Shown in pieces: positions 47,419 through 58,645 of a DNA stretch of 64,000 nucleotides; within the stretch, counting starts at the first letter, position 1; every line of letters begins with the position of its first letter. The stretch is from the NCBI RefSeq assembly GCF_023065955.2, contig NW_026623008.1:25757001-25821000 (forward strand), written 5' to 3'. Position numbers and translations under genes: made by a program. The notes beneath the pieces are model-generated. The model saw only the letters and a program-made list of their open reading frames with translations, searched no databases and had not been told where the DNA came from. Source of the stretch: Ursus arctos (Eukaryota > Chordata > Mammalia > Carnivora > Ursidae).

Positions 47419-48539
47419 TACAAGTGCTTCCTGAAATGTCTGCTTCTTAATTGAGCAACACTTTCTTCAGAAGTTGAGCACTAAAACCAGTAGACAGTTG
47501 GCAGTAAAGAATCTGATGTAAATGAAGAGTTTCTTCTCTCTACTTCTCTTGAGTTTTTTACCCCATAGCTTTCTATCAAAGGTTTTGGATTTCACAGGGC
47601 TCTTGTAATCTTTGCCCTTTTCATTCCTTTGACAGTGACTCGTTGTTCTTTATTTTGGCAGTGGGTGAGATAAAGAGTGATCACATTGATTGTCAATCAT
47701 GAATATGAAACTAGCTCCACTGGAGAATACATTGCTCCGGAATGTCAGAGAAACTGTCTTCACCATCCAAACACACACAGTAACATCTATGGCAATTTAT
47801 ATACTGCACAGAATGTTTCCGTAGTGAGAACCCACGGTGTCTGCCTCACCGACACCTAAAAAGCTACTTCTCCTGTCTGACTGGGGAGGCCCTCTAAGAA
47901 ACTTAAGAAGTTGGCAGTGACACATGAGGAGACTGTCCCCCTGAACACATTATCGAAGGGGCCAATTTCTACCGGGAAGATGAACACGAGACCAACTCTG
48001 GTTACATTTGTCCCTTGCCCTTTGGGGACTGACAATACAACAGGGAAGCCATTGGGGCACAGGCTGAAAAGCACAGTTGAACAGGAGTCTGTGGTTGACA
48101 GTAAGAACATCAAGGAGACTTTGGAATTCCATAGTGACCACAGGCATTCAGAGGATGAGGAGCTTTGGTTGGGTCCCTGGAACAACCTCCATATACCAAA
48201 GACAAAACTGTGAGTGATTTTTTCAAGTTATTTTTATTTTTACTTCTGTTTTTAATAAACTATGCTTTTTATTGTCATTGAGAAAACAATGTATGGAATT
48301 TCTATCATGCACACAAGCTAAAAAGCACAAAACTTTGAACGATATGCTTTAAAGTTTAAAAAGAGACAAATTTGCAGTCACATTTGGAAAATTGTTCTTC
48401 CCAGAAAATCTTTTTGGACAGATTCTCAATTCACTAAATAATATATCATTTGAACTCATCATTTAGCTGTTTTGTTGGGTCTTAAATTTTTTTTTCATCT
48501 TAATAAACAAGAAATAATACTAAGAAGAAGAAGAGAAAG
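47419..48539 (+). pseudogene. Processed retrocopy of an unidentified transcript
   Basis: A 1.1 kb block splits the L1 ORF2. A 15-bp imperfect direct repeat borders it (aagaagaaacaaata at 47404-47418; aagaggaaacaagta at 48540-48554; 13 of 15 identical). It ends with aataaa at 48503-48508 and an A-rich tail. One forward frame is open from 47677 to 48213 apart from a TAA (47857) and a TGA about ten codons later; the last 100 codons (47911-48213) are intact and hydrophilic, ending NNLHIPKTKL. About 290 bases of 3' UTR-like sequence follow. This is the layout of a processed pseudogene covering a C-terminus and 3' UTR. I do not recognise the parent gene; a cytoplasmic tail is only a guess. Confidence 0.6.
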
Positions 48540-48778
48540 AAGAGGAAACAAGTAACAGAAACAGCCCTATATCTATTAAAGAAATAGAATCTGTAGTTTA
48601 AAACCTCCCCAACAAAAACAAAAAACAAAAAACCTCCAGACCCAAGTGACACCATTGGTGAATTCTACCAAACATGTAAGGAAAAAATACTCACAATTTT
48701 ATACAAACTCTTCCAGAAAATAGAAAAGCTCACTTTATGATTGCAAGGAAAAAAAAAAGGTAGGGAAGGAGGGAAAAG

Positions 48779-48855
48779 GGAAGGAAGGACGGAAGGACAG
48801 AAGGACGGAAGGAAGGAAGGAAGGAAGGAAGGAAGGAAGGAAGGAAGGAAGGAAT
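48779..48855. repeat. (GGAA)n microsatellite
   Basis: About 19 ggaa units, interrupted early by ggac variants, inside the L1. GGAA arrays can bind ETS factors in other contexts, but there is no evidence of function here. Confidence 0.93.
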
Positions 48856-50439
48856 TACAGGTCAATACCCCTCATGAACATAGACAACAAAAGTCCCTAA
48901 CAAAAGTTTAGGGATATATATAGAAAAGAGAAGTCACTTTATGGGTGAGCTTTATCTCAGAAATCCAAGTTTGATATAACATTAGAAAATCAAAACCACA
49001 TGATCATTTCAATAGATGGGGGGGAAAGCATTTAATGAAATTCAACATGTATTCATGATTTAAAACTTTCAGTAATCTAGGAATAGAAGAGAATTTCCTT
49101 AATCTGACAGAGTATCTACAAAAAATCTATAGCTAACATCATATTTAATGGTGAAGTATTGATCAATGCAATGAGACAAGAAAAAATAATAATAAAAGGC
49201 AGCCTTGTAAAGAAAAAAGTCAAATTGTCTTTATTCTCCAATGACATGATTATTTAGAAAACCCTGAAGAATCGATAAAAGAAGAGATACTAGAACTCAT
49301 AAGTGAGTTTAGTAAGATCTCAATTTACAAGGTCAATACACAAAACTCAACTTCATTTTATATACCACAAAAAATAACTGGAATTGGGATTTTTAAAGTG
49401 CCATTAGCAACAGCATCAAAAATATGGAAACCTAGGGATCAATTTAACAAAATGTACAAGAACCGTACCCTGAAAACTATGACACATTGCAGAGAGAAAT
49501 TAAAGAAGGTCTAAATAAGTGAGAGATATACCATGTTCATGAATAACAAGACTCATTGCTTTTAAGATGTCGATTCTCCTGGAACTGATTTCTAAATTAA
49601 ATAAAACATAAGTTAAATATAATATAGATTCAATACAATCACAATCAAAATTCCAGCAGGCTTTTTGGGTAGAAATTGACAAAATGGTTCTAAACTTATA
49701 TCAAAATGCAATATACCTAGAAAAATAACTAGGTTGGAAGACATACACTACTTGTTTTCAAGCCTAACTATAAAACTATTATAATCAACAAGCGTGGTAT
49801 TGGTGTAAGGATAGACATAAAGATCAATAAACAAAATAGAAAGTCCAGAAATAGATCCATCCATACATGCTCCATTGAGTTTTTGCAAAGATGTCAAGAT
49901 AAATAAGTGGGGAAAGGATAGTTTTTTCATCAAACCATGCTGGGACAATTGGATAGGGAGGGGGAAAAGGAACTTGAGCCCTTAGCTCACACCATACACA
50001 AAAATTAACTGAAAGTAAGTCAAAAACCTAAACATGAGAGCTAATAATATAAAATTTCTACGAGCAGAAAGAACAGAAACATGTGGGTTAGGTAAACATT
50101 TCTTAGAACACAAAAAGGACAAATCATAGAAGAAAAAGTGATAAATGGGACTTCATCAAAAGCAATAACTGAAATACATGAAAAGATGTTCAGTAACATT
50201 TTGGAAAGTAAGGAAATATAAATTAAAATCATAATGAAATACTACCACAAAACCCACCAGAATGGCTAAAATGAAAAAAAACTGATCATACCAACAACAT
50301 GATGCATCTCAGAAACACACTAACTGAAAAAAACCAAACATAAAAGATGCTACACTACGATTCCATGTATCTGAAATTCTAGAAAAGACAAAACTTCAGT
50401 GAGAGAAAGCAGATCAATGGTTACTAGTTTCTTGAGCTG

Positions 50440-50533
50440 TAAAGAGTTAAGTCATCTCCATTAGTATCAACCAACAAGGGTTATTACAAGGGTCAAATGA
50501 GATGACCTCTACAGAGAACCTAGCATAGTATCT
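50440..50533 (-). repeat. MIR SINE, left part (split by the PSMC2 pseudogene)
   Basis: Antisense MIR: 'gttattacaagggtcaaatg', 'agatgacctctacagagaac' and 'cctagcatagtatct'. It continues at 52053 with 'cacatacggaaagagttcaa'. Together the halves give the MIR 'tagcacagt...cacata...tcaata' ending. Confidence 0.7.
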
Positions 50534-52037
50534 TTTTTTTTTTTTTTTTAAGGATCCTAATACAACTTTATTTTTAGAAATACCTCGCTGTAGACCAGAA
50601 GTCTAGCAGGACCTTCATCAAAATTTTAAACCATTAATTTATACGATGAAAATAAGTACTTCTCTGTATGAAACCAATTTGGATTTTCTAAATTAGATTA
50701 TATGTGTATATATTTTTCTTTCTGCTTTACTACATCAATAGCCATTAAAATCACTAATTCTTCTTGATTAACTTGAAATCAACTCAAATAGCAAAGCAAA
50801 AGCTAATACACGAAATACTTCTTCCACTTTAAAAAAGGAGACCAAAGCTTTATTATTTGATGTGGTAGGAAAACAAAATAAAATAAAACATTGAAACGCA
50901 TGTGGTCCTGTGCCTAGATGCCTAGATGGGCTATTTTGATAAGGGACAGAAGAGCACGAAGGCGAGGAACATAGGCGATGGAGCTGACGAACTTGGACTT
51001 GAATCCCAGCTCTGCTACGAGTAAATTAGGTAGGAAAGTTTTTGCATGCTTTAGATCAAGATGCATTAGCTCCACCTCACTCGGCAGATGGGAGAAGACA
51101 ATCATCACCCAGCCAACATAGGCCTAGAACATACATGGTCTAAGGAAGCACCTCATGACATGGGACTCTTAAATGGTAGTGGATCAGAAAACAGTCAACC
51201 TCCATTGTAAATAAGCTTTTCTGCCTAACGATATTAGATATTAGATACCTTTTATTGCACAACAGAGAAAAGACATCTGAAGAAAGCATACAGTTTTGAA
51301 ACCCTTTCATTTTTCCTGTGTGATGGTTATTAACAAGTCTATAATAAGGTTAGGATTCCAATTAAGAGAAGTGTTTGTCTTCAGGGCTCAGTTGTAAGTC
51401 ATATAGTAGGGAGTAGCACTGAATTTGGCCTAAGACTTAATGACCTTATTTACAGCCTCCAAGAAATCCTTCTCACTAGCAATTTTTCTCCCTGCTCTGA
51501 TGGCAAATATACCAGCTTCTGTGCAGACACTTCTAATCTCGACACTGGTGCTATCTGGACACAGTCGTGCTAACAATTCAAATCTGGTATCTCTTTCAAC
51601 ACTCACTGAATCTTAAAAATCTGAGTCCAACCTTCTAGATCAGGTAAATTAAATCCAATCTTTCTATGCAATCTCCCTGGCCTCATCGTACTGGATCCAA
51701 AGTGTCAAGATCTGTCAGTGGCCATCAGCACCTAATGTGACCTCGAGGATCAAAACCGTCCAACTGACTGATCAGTTCCAGGATTGTTCTCCGCACTTTA
51801 TCGCCTCCTCCAGCACCAGCATCAAAACAAGCCCTTCCAATAGCATCAATTTCATCAAAGAAGATAAGGCAGGCTTTTTTTGTTCTGGTCATTTCAAAAA
51901 GCTCGCAAACCATCCGAGCCCCCTCACCTACATACTTCCGTACAAGTTCAGACCCAATAACTTAAATGAAGCAAGCATCAGTCCTGTGAGCAACTGCCCG
52001 AGCACAGGGTGCCTTGCCTGTACCCGGTGGGTCAAAG
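50534..52037 (-). pseudogene. PSMC2P: PSMC2 (26S proteasome ATPase Rpt1) processed pseudogene, 5' truncated
   Basis: Intronless minus-strand copy of the C-terminal half of PSMC2, a subunit of the proteasome ATPase ring. It starts inside the AAA+ domain at a decayed Walker A (DPPGTGK), then the Walker B block [13 protein letters not shown] (in frame 51725-51913) and LDGFDPRG, and ends in an MTYN-type C-terminus near 51395. An in-frame stop precedes the Walker B segment; the later part has frameshifts and stops. The 3' UTR reaches aataaa (reverse tttatt at about 50568) and a poly-T of about 18 at 50532-50550, the copied poly(A) tail. A 15-bp target-site duplication flanks it (cctagcatagtatct 50519-50533; cttagcacagtatct 52038-52052). 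Non-functional. Confidence 0.93.
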
Positions 52038-52052
52038 CTTAGCACAGTATCT

Positions 52053-52091
52053 CACATACGGAAAGAGTTCAATAACTGTTAATTAGTTAGG
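52053..52091 (-). repeat. MIR SINE, right part
   Basis: Continuation of the MIR at 50440-50533 after the PSMC2 insertion. Confidence 0.6.

Positions 52092-52133
<42 letters not shown>
52092..52133. repeat. (GATA)n microsatellite
   Basis: About ten pure gata units; likely polymorphic and directly next to the MIR end. Confidence 0.96.
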
Positions 52134-52135
<2 letters not shown>

Positions 52136-52343
52136 TGATACAAATAAATTATTGATATTTTTGTGGCAGAGCCTGCTGGGGCTCACCAAAATCATGTTGT
52201 CTCTTCTTCCTGGATACACTACTAGACCCCATTTCTAGCCTCCTTGCATCTAGGTAGTACCATGCAACTAGTTCTTACTGCTAGAATGTGGATGCATGTG
52301 ATATGAGTTGCCTCTGGACAAGGCAACTAAAAATGGGTTGCCA
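52134..52343. other. Intergenic, nothing recognised
   Basis: No gene or clear repeat. Confidence 0.4.
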
Positions 52344-52571
52344 GGGCGCCTGGGTGGCTCAGTTGGTTGAGTGCCTGAGTCTTATTTTGGCTCAGGTCAT
52401 GATCTCAGGGTCATGACATTGAGCCCACGTCAAGCTCTCCACTGGGCATGGAGCCTGCTTAAGATTCTCTCTCTCCCCCTCCCTGTGCCCCTCCCCACCA
52501 CCACTCCCCTCTCTCTCTCTCTCTGTCTCTCTCTCTGTCTCTCAATGTCTCTCTATAGGAAAAAAAAAAAG
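52344..52571 (+). mobile_element. Can-SINE with expanded CT stretch
   Basis: Head 'gggcgcctgggtggctcagt', long (CT)n with gtctct variants at 52508-52550, then an A11 tail. No clear target-site duplication was found. Confidence 0.92.
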
Positions 52572-53257
52572 AATCCGTGTTCTCCATGTTCTGTTTCCCG
52601 GAGGATAGGGGGGATCTCATGGAGGACACTGAGACCCTGGCTACTCCAGTATATATACACTCATATACAGTGTTGCTCAATCCTTGTCCTTCCTACTCTG
52701 AACACAATTCCTCAAAAGCCCTAGTTCATGCTGGGCTCAGCGTCCCGCTCTTCAGTTTCCATCCCTGGCTTTATGCTCCATCTTTACTTTCTGAGTCTAA
52801 AGTCACTGCTAGGCCAAATCCCACATCTAAGTAGCATGTCGTTATCTCTAGACAAGGAGGCATAATAGAATGAACACAACTTGGTGTTTCTAAGACCTAG
52901 ATCCAAATCTCTATAAATTACCAGCCATGTCACCATCTTTAATGTCTTCTTCACGGGGTCGTTGTGAAGATTACACTAGATAACAGACGGTAGGGGCCTG
53001 CACAGCCTCTGATATGCTTAAGCCCTACAGGGACCCCAAAACTACTTGCCTCATCCCCAAAGGCTGCCAAGACTGGCCAGGCTCCCGAAGCCAGCCTACA
53101 ATGGAGAGGGCTGTGAACACGTGGGGAGGGGCACTCCTGGCCCCAGGAGAGATAGCATCTGCTCAACCTCCCCTCCTATACCCACGGAGACAAAACTGTA
53201 GACCTCTTACTGCACATATTGTGGCAACCTCCGCCAAATCACACCCTGACAACAACG
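52572..53257. other. Intergenic with an antisense MIR scrap at 52870-52990
   Basis: 'ggggtcgttgtgaagattac' and 'tctctataaattaccagcca' fit an antisense MIR. The rest is unrecognised. Confidence 0.4.
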
Positions 53258-53705
53258 GCAATGGCAACAATCATATACTAACACTAGTTAGAATCTCTTA
53301 GGCTTTATTGTGTCCCAGACTCCTCTGGAGAAAAATCAGAATGCTAGAAGCACAGGGGTGCCTGGGTGCCTCAGTCGGTTGGGCATCCAACTCTTGGTTT
53401 CAGCTCAGGTCATGATCTCAGGGTTGTGGGATTGGGCCCCTCATCAGGCTCTGTGCTCAGCACGGAGTCTGCTTGTCCTTCTCCCTCTGCTCCTTCCCTT
53501 GCTCATGTTCTCTCTCTCTCAAATAAATAAACAAATAAATAAATAAATAAATTTTTTAAGTGCTAGAAGCATATTTCATTTTTATAACAATTCTATGAAG
53601 TACTTATTCTACAAATGAGATAAGTAAGGTTCAGAGAGGTTAAGTAACCTGCGAAAAGTCACACAGCCAGGAGGTAGCAGAGCTAGAAATTGAACTTATT
53701 CATAT
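53258..53705 (+). repeat. MIR SINE, split by a Can-SINE
   Basis: Before the SINE: 'aacaatcatatactaacact', 'gctttattgtgtcccagact'. After it: 'aacaattctatgaagtactt', 'aaggttcagagaggttaagt', 'gtcacacagccaggaggtag'. Order and orientation are those of one MIR. Confidence 0.75.
53353..53560 (+). mobile_element. Can-SINE nested in a MIR
   Basis: Head 'gggtgcctgggtgcctcagt', tail (aaat)n ending ttttttaag. Perfect 11-bp repeat tgctagaagca at 53342-53352 and 53561-53571. Confidence 0.95.
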
Positions 53706-54739
53706 GCTCAATCTTCCATTGATTTAGTCAACAACATTCCTGCCATCTGTTCTGTTCCCGGCCACGTGCTGGTCCTGAAGACGCAAGATGCAGGGAGACA
53801 GAGTCCTCAAGGAGCTCTGGGGAAACAGACCATGACTCCTTAGCTACAGTCCCAGGCGTAATGGAGGCTGAGCAATGCCAATCCCTTTCTGGTTCCCTCC
53901 CCCAGCCTGCTACCTCCCAGAGCCACAGAACCCCAGCAACAGGCCAGAGACATTTCCTGAGGCTGCTGTTTTCCTTGGCCCCGTGATGGGAGACAGTATG
54001 CCCGACAAGGTGGAAAACAAGATGGGTGGGAGAGGCGAGCTGGAAGCAGACCTTCCATCAACCTGTCCCTTTTGCTGATGGGAGCGGGGAACAGAGAAGG
54101 CTGCCCTGCCACCCACCCATCAGCCCATCCAGGCCATTGTTCCCTTGTTGTGACAGGGGGTTCGGCTAGGGCCCCACAGACCGGGGGCTTCCTCCCCAGC
54201 CAGCCATGCTTGGACAGCTGGAGGAAACGGGCGGCTGGAGAGCCAGCTATCCCTCCAATAACAACAGGCTGCTGCCCGCTGGCGGCCTTGCTGGGGGGTG
54301 GGCCTGGAGCCAGAGAGGCCACCCCACTCCACCCCGCCACTGCCAAAACATGTTTTCTTGTTTTCTGAGGGGGAGGAGGAGGCCCGTACCCATCCTGAGC
54401 AAACACAGGAGCTGATAAGCGTGGACAAGCCTGGCTGCCAGGCTGCCAGCTGGGGCTACAGTGGCAGGGGCAGGGGGCCAGGCCCACCCTGGAGATCACC
54501 CGAGCCAGAATGCCAGGTTCAGAGTCCGGGTGGGGGCAGTGAGCTCCTGGCCACTCCAGGGACAAAGCACCCAACTCCAAGCCCGCCTTCACTGGGAAGA
54601 GAAGACACGGGCTGCCAGGCCACAAGTCCCATCGCAGCAGCACAGCATGCTTACCTCTGAGAGCAGATGTGCACATATCCATGGGGCACCTGCTTCTCGG
54701 CTAGTCTCTGTGATAGTCCCCTTCCCAGCATTGCCATTT
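53706..54739. promoter_or_regulatory. Non-repeat, GC-rich block with clustered factor motifs (candidate enhancer)
   Basis: About 750 bases (53880-54640) free of recognisable repeats in a repeat-rich region. Motifs seen: CCATTGTT (SOX-like, 54134-54141), AAACATGTTT (perfect p53/p63 half-site, 54346-54355) and CTGATAAG (GATA, 54412-54419). Long open frames on both strands (for example 53840-54682 minus, 280 codons) lack any known domain and are probably compositional. Motif-level evidence only. Confidence 0.3.
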
Positions 54740-54915
54740 TCAATGCTATAGAAGATATAAGAAGGATTGTTCCCCATTGCCTTTCTCAATTGAGGTGACT
54801 GAGGCTCAGAAAGGCAGAGTGACTTGTCCAAGGCCACACAGCTCTTGGTACACAGTTGGGATGTAAATCCACACCTGCCAGACAAGAGCCCACGTTCTTT
54901 TCATCACACCCTAGC
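54740..54915 (+). repeat. MIR SINE
   Basis: 'aattgaggtgactgaggctc', 'cagagtgacttgtccaaggc', 'cacacagctcttggtacaca' and 'gagcccacgttcttttcatc'. Confidence 0.8.
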
Positions 54916-55830
54916 AAGCCCCACAGCCGTTTGTATTTGTGGGGGTCTTCAGCTTACAAAGTACTTACAGGCTCCTGTATTCATTTCCTGGGGCTGCTGT
55001 GGGACTATTAGCCCCCTGCCATAGCTACCCTGCGTTTTTTATCAAGAAGCTCACAACAGACCTGTTAGGTTCATGTCTCGGTTTGGGATTCCCCCCAAAA
55101 GCAGACCCTGAGGTAAGGATTTGAGTGCAGAGTAGTCTATTCAGGAATTGATCCTAGGAAAACCCCATAAGGTGTATCAGTGGGCCAAGACAGCTGTGGG
55201 CAAATGGGATTCAGTCTCACTGGGGACCCCAGGAGACAGAACAGAACTGTCCCCCGGAGATACAAGGAAGCTGACATAATTACCCACCCCTATTCCCACC
55301 CTTGGCTGAGGGCTGCTGCTGGCACCTTGGCCCCCTGAGACCGTGCTGTGAGGGGCTGAGCACGCTCCTGTAGGCGGAGAAAGCCCTCAGGAGGAGGTGT
55401 ACGAGTTGACACATGTGCAAGGTCGGTGCCAAGGGCACACGAGAGGGGCCCGAACAGACTCTGCCATGTTAGTAAGCAGAGAACACCACCCTCATTTTGT
55501 AGCTGTAACTACAAATGCCCCCCCCCCCGGACCACACTATGCCCACACCCTCTGCATACTGGGACCCAGACGCCCCGGGCCCGTCTTCAGCTCTAAGTAA
55601 GTGGATGACCTCTCACTAAGGGCCACAGCCCCTGCAGCCCACCCCACAGGGTCTGAACCCCACCCAGAGACAACAAGCCTCACCATCCTCACCTATTCTG
55701 ACCCTGTCCAGAGAGAACTGTGTCCTTGGATTCCTCCTCCCTTCCATCTCTCTCTTCCATCCCCATCCATGACCTTCCCCTCCAAAAGGTAGGGGCAGGA
55801 TTTATTTCCTCCTTTTGGGGAGAAGGTCTT
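54916..55830. other. Intergenic; MLT1 scrap near 54975-55015
   Basis: 'ctgtattcatttcctggggc' resembles an antisense MLT1 end. 55515-55530 is a C run. 55075-55330 may be an unclassified old repeat. No gene. Confidence 0.4.
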
Positions 55831-55966
55831 TTTTTTTTTTTTTAAGTAGGCTCCATGCCCAGCGTGGAAACCCAACGTGGGGCTTAAACTCACAACTCTG
55901 AGATCAAGAACCAAACTGAGATCAAGAGTGGACACTTAATTGACTGAGCCACCCAGGTGCTCCTGA
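55831..55966 (-). mobile_element. Can-SINE, antisense, 3' truncated type
   Basis: Poly-T then 'aagtaggctccatgcccagc' to 'gagccacccaggtgctcc'. 12-bp direct repeat ggagaaggtctt at 55819-55830 and 55967-55978. A shorter SINE subtype than those at 3385 or 10726, like the one at 57520. Confidence 0.93.
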
Positions 55967-55995
55967 GGAGAAGGTCTTAATATTACTGTCCAGGA

Positions 55996-57296
55996 CACAG
56001 CAACTTCTGGCTGGACACGTCTCCAAAGGCAAGGGAAACAAAGGCAAAAATGAACTACTGAGACTTCATCAAGATAAAAAGTTTTGCAGAACAAAGGAAA
56101 GAGTCGATAAAACCAAAAGACAACCGATAGAATGGGAGAAGATATTTGCAAATGACTCATCAGCTAAAGGGCTGGTATCCAAAATCTGCAAAGAACTTAT
56201 CAAACTCAACACCCAAAGAACAAGTAAGCCAGTCAAGAAATGGGCAGAAGACATGAAGAGACATTTCTCCAAAGAAGATATACAAATGGCCAACAGACAC
56301 ATGAAAAAATGCTCAATATCACTTGACATCGGGAAAATACAAATCAAAACCACAATGAGATACCACCTGACACCAGTTAGAATGGCTAAACTTAAGAAAC
56401 AACAAATGTTGGCAAGGATGTGGAGAAAGGGGAACCCTCTTAACACTGCTGGTGGGAATGCAAGTTGGCACAGCTACTCTGGAAAATGGTATGGAGTTTC
56501 CTCAAGAAGTTGAAAGTAGAGCTACCCTACAACCCAGCAATTGCACTACTAGGTATATACCGCAAAGATACAAATGCAGTGATCCGAAGGGGCACCTGCA
56601 CCCCAATGTTTATAGCAGCAATGTCCACAATAGCCAAACTATGGAAGGAGCCCAGATGTCCGTCGACAGATGAATGGATGAAGAAGATGTGGTATGTATA
56701 GACAATGGAATATTATTCAGCCATCAGAAAGAATGAAATCTTGCCATTTGCAACGACATGGATGGAACTAGAGGGTGTTATGCTAAGCGAAATAAGTTAA
56801 TCAGAGAAAGACAATTTTCATATGATTTCGCTCACATGTGGAATTTAAGAAACAAAACAGAGGAGCACAGAGGAAAGGAGTGAAAAATAAAACAAGATGT
56901 AATCAGAGATAGACTGGTGATGGGTAGTAAGGAGGGCACGTATTGCATGGTGCACTGGGTGTTACACACAACTAATGAATCATCGAACTTTACATCGGAA
57001 ACCGGGGATGTATTGTATGGTGACTAACATAATATAATAAAAAAACATTAAAAAAAAAGATGTAATCAGAGAGGGAGACAAACCATAAGAGACTCTTAAC
57101 CATAGGAAACAAACAGAGGGTTGCTGGAGGGGAGGGGGTGATGGGGTAACTGGGTGACGGTCATTAAGGAGGGCACATGATATAATGAGCAGTGGGTGCT
57201 GTATAAGACTGATGAATCACAGGCCTGAACCTCTGAAACCAATAATACATTATATGTTAATTAATTGAATTTAATTTTTTTAAAAAAAGGGAATAA
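55996..57296 (+). mobile_element. Young 5'-truncated carnivore L1 (ORF2 end and 3' UTR)
   Basis: 1.3 kb with a perfect 17-bp target-site duplication, aatattactgtccagga (55979-55995 and 57297-57313). ORF2 C-terminal phrases: [20 protein letters not shown] in frame 56253-56513, then shifted frames to 56701. It ends in the carnivore L1 3' UTR ('ctctgaaaccaataatacat', 'tatatgttaattaattgaat') and an A-rich tail. Contains a second, nested L1 fragment at 56910-57057. Confidence 0.95.
56910..57057 (+). mobile_element. Very short L1 3' end nested in the L1
   Basis: 148 bases beginning 'tagactggtgatgggtagta' and ending in an A-rich tail, flanked by the perfect 15-bp repeat agatgtaatcagaga (56895-56909 and 57058-57072). 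The host L1 3' UTR continues uninterrupted across it ('gagggagacaaaccataaga'). Confidence 0.9.
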
Positions 57297-57313
57297 AATA
57301 TTACTGTCCAGGA

Positions 57314-57519
57314 GCCATATAATCAATCCCCAAATTCTCTTCACCATTTCTCTCACTGCCCAAGAGCTCTTGTACAAACCACCCCTGGTGATCTAGTCAC
57401 TAGTGAAAGTGCCCAATGCAGGTAAACAAACAATGCGACGCTGGACACTTCACTGCACAGATGAGGAAAACCTTCAAAATTCAAGTGATGTGTCCAACTT
57501 CAACACAGCAAGCTATCTT
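57314..57519. other. Intergenic, nothing recognised
   Basis: Short spacer; its right end (57507-57519) is the SINE target repeat. Confidence 0.4.
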
Positions 57520-57661
57520 TTTTTTTTTTTTTTTTTTAAGTAGGCTCCACACCCGGTGTGAAGCCCAGTGCAAGACTTGAGCTCACAACCCTGAGATCAA
57601 GACCTGGGGTGAGATCAAGAGTCGGACACTCAACCAACTGAGCCACCCAGGCGCCCCATAT
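57520..57661 (-). mobile_element. Can-SINE, antisense, short subtype
   Basis: T-run then 'aagtaggctccacacccggt' to 'gagccacccaggcgcccca'. Imperfect 13-bp repeat agcaagctatctt (57507) and agcaagttgtctt (57662). Confidence 0.92.
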
Positions 57662-58645
57662 AGCAAGTTGTCTTCTGATTCCGAGTCTTTGGAAAACAGG
57701 CGGTACGCATCCAGTCACTGGGGGTTTATAACAGACGCCAGAAAGGGCTGCTCTGCTGTGCTTTTGCCCTACCATTTGCATGTGTGCAGAGGGACGCCAA
57801 GGTGGGGTGGGGGTGCGCGTGGTCTCTCCCAGGTGTGGGCAGTAAAGGGCTGCACTGTCTGCAGCAAATTTTAAAAGAATAGTAAAATTGACTGAAACTC
57901 AGCCTGCTTTTTATTATCACCAAGCACTGGCCATGCTCAAGAATAGTAGTAACAAAATAGCCCCCCACCCAGGTGGACGGCTCCTCCCCCCCGCCCCCCC
58001 CCCCCCCCCCCCGCCACACACTGCTGTCCTATCTGTGCTCCTCCTCTCCCATTCTGTATCCACAACAGACATTTTGATTCAATCGGGGCTCTTTTCCACT
58101 GAAGGGGGGTGCTGCCTCAAAACCCATCCTCACACATGATTCCAAGCAACCATATTTGGAGCTGGAGTCAGAACTGATCCCTGGGACCTTAAGTTTCTTA
58201 GACCAGACCCCCCCCCCCCCCCCGTTCAAGAAGTGTTCCACAGGCTGTTCACTAAGGCTTGGGGTCTGGCCCCATCCTCTCGCACATAATCCAGGGCCCT
58301 ACCCTTACCTCTCTGATGTCACAATCCTCGCTGATCTCCCCTGACTGCTCAGCGCTATTTTTGCTCTGCTCTTGTCCAACTCCACACCTGCTTCCTGCCC
58401 CCAGGTCACCTCGGGCCCTGGCCTGAGAATTCAATCCAAAAAAGCTTGGCCTCCAGCCGGTCTACCTCTGGGCCACGATCTCCCAATGGTTACACAACAC
58501 AGACCCAGAGGGAGCAGTGGAAGGTGACTTCTCACCTGTGCACTGAGTCATCAACACAACCTTGAACCCTCTGGGAAATCCCCTGAATGGAGACCTGGCC
58601 CTTAGCACTTACACTATCTGAAGTTGTGCTGTGGGTTTGCTTACG
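57662..58645. other. Intergenic with two long poly-C tracts
   Basis: C-rich runs at 57985-58012 and 58208-58223, the first interrupted by single g bases. No gene is recognised; glycine- or proline-rich frames over these runs are artefacts. Confidence 0.5.

Larger units (their letters stand above)
46091..50439 (+). mobile_element. Third old L1 piece (ORF2 and 3' end), multiply interrupted
   Basis: Starts in the ORF2 endonuclease region (frame 46154-46411 includes VIIANDFNPLLS, a decayed GDFN motif), continues to 47418 and resumes at 48555 ('aaacagccctatatctatta'). It runs through reverse-transcriptase and C-terminal remnants to a 3' end near 50440. Insertions: a Can-SINE (46435-46626), a retrocopy (47419-48539) and a (GGAA)n expansion. 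No active frame. Confidence 0.7.

Noticed and set aside
53840..54682. 280-codon minus-strand frame
   Set aside because: GC-rich composition, no domain, and competing frames on both strands. I cannot support a gene.
1643..57661. tRNA genes suggested by A/B-box-like sequence in several places
   Set aside because: These are the tRNA-derived heads of Can-SINEs with CT stretches, A-rich tails and target-site duplications, not tRNA genes.
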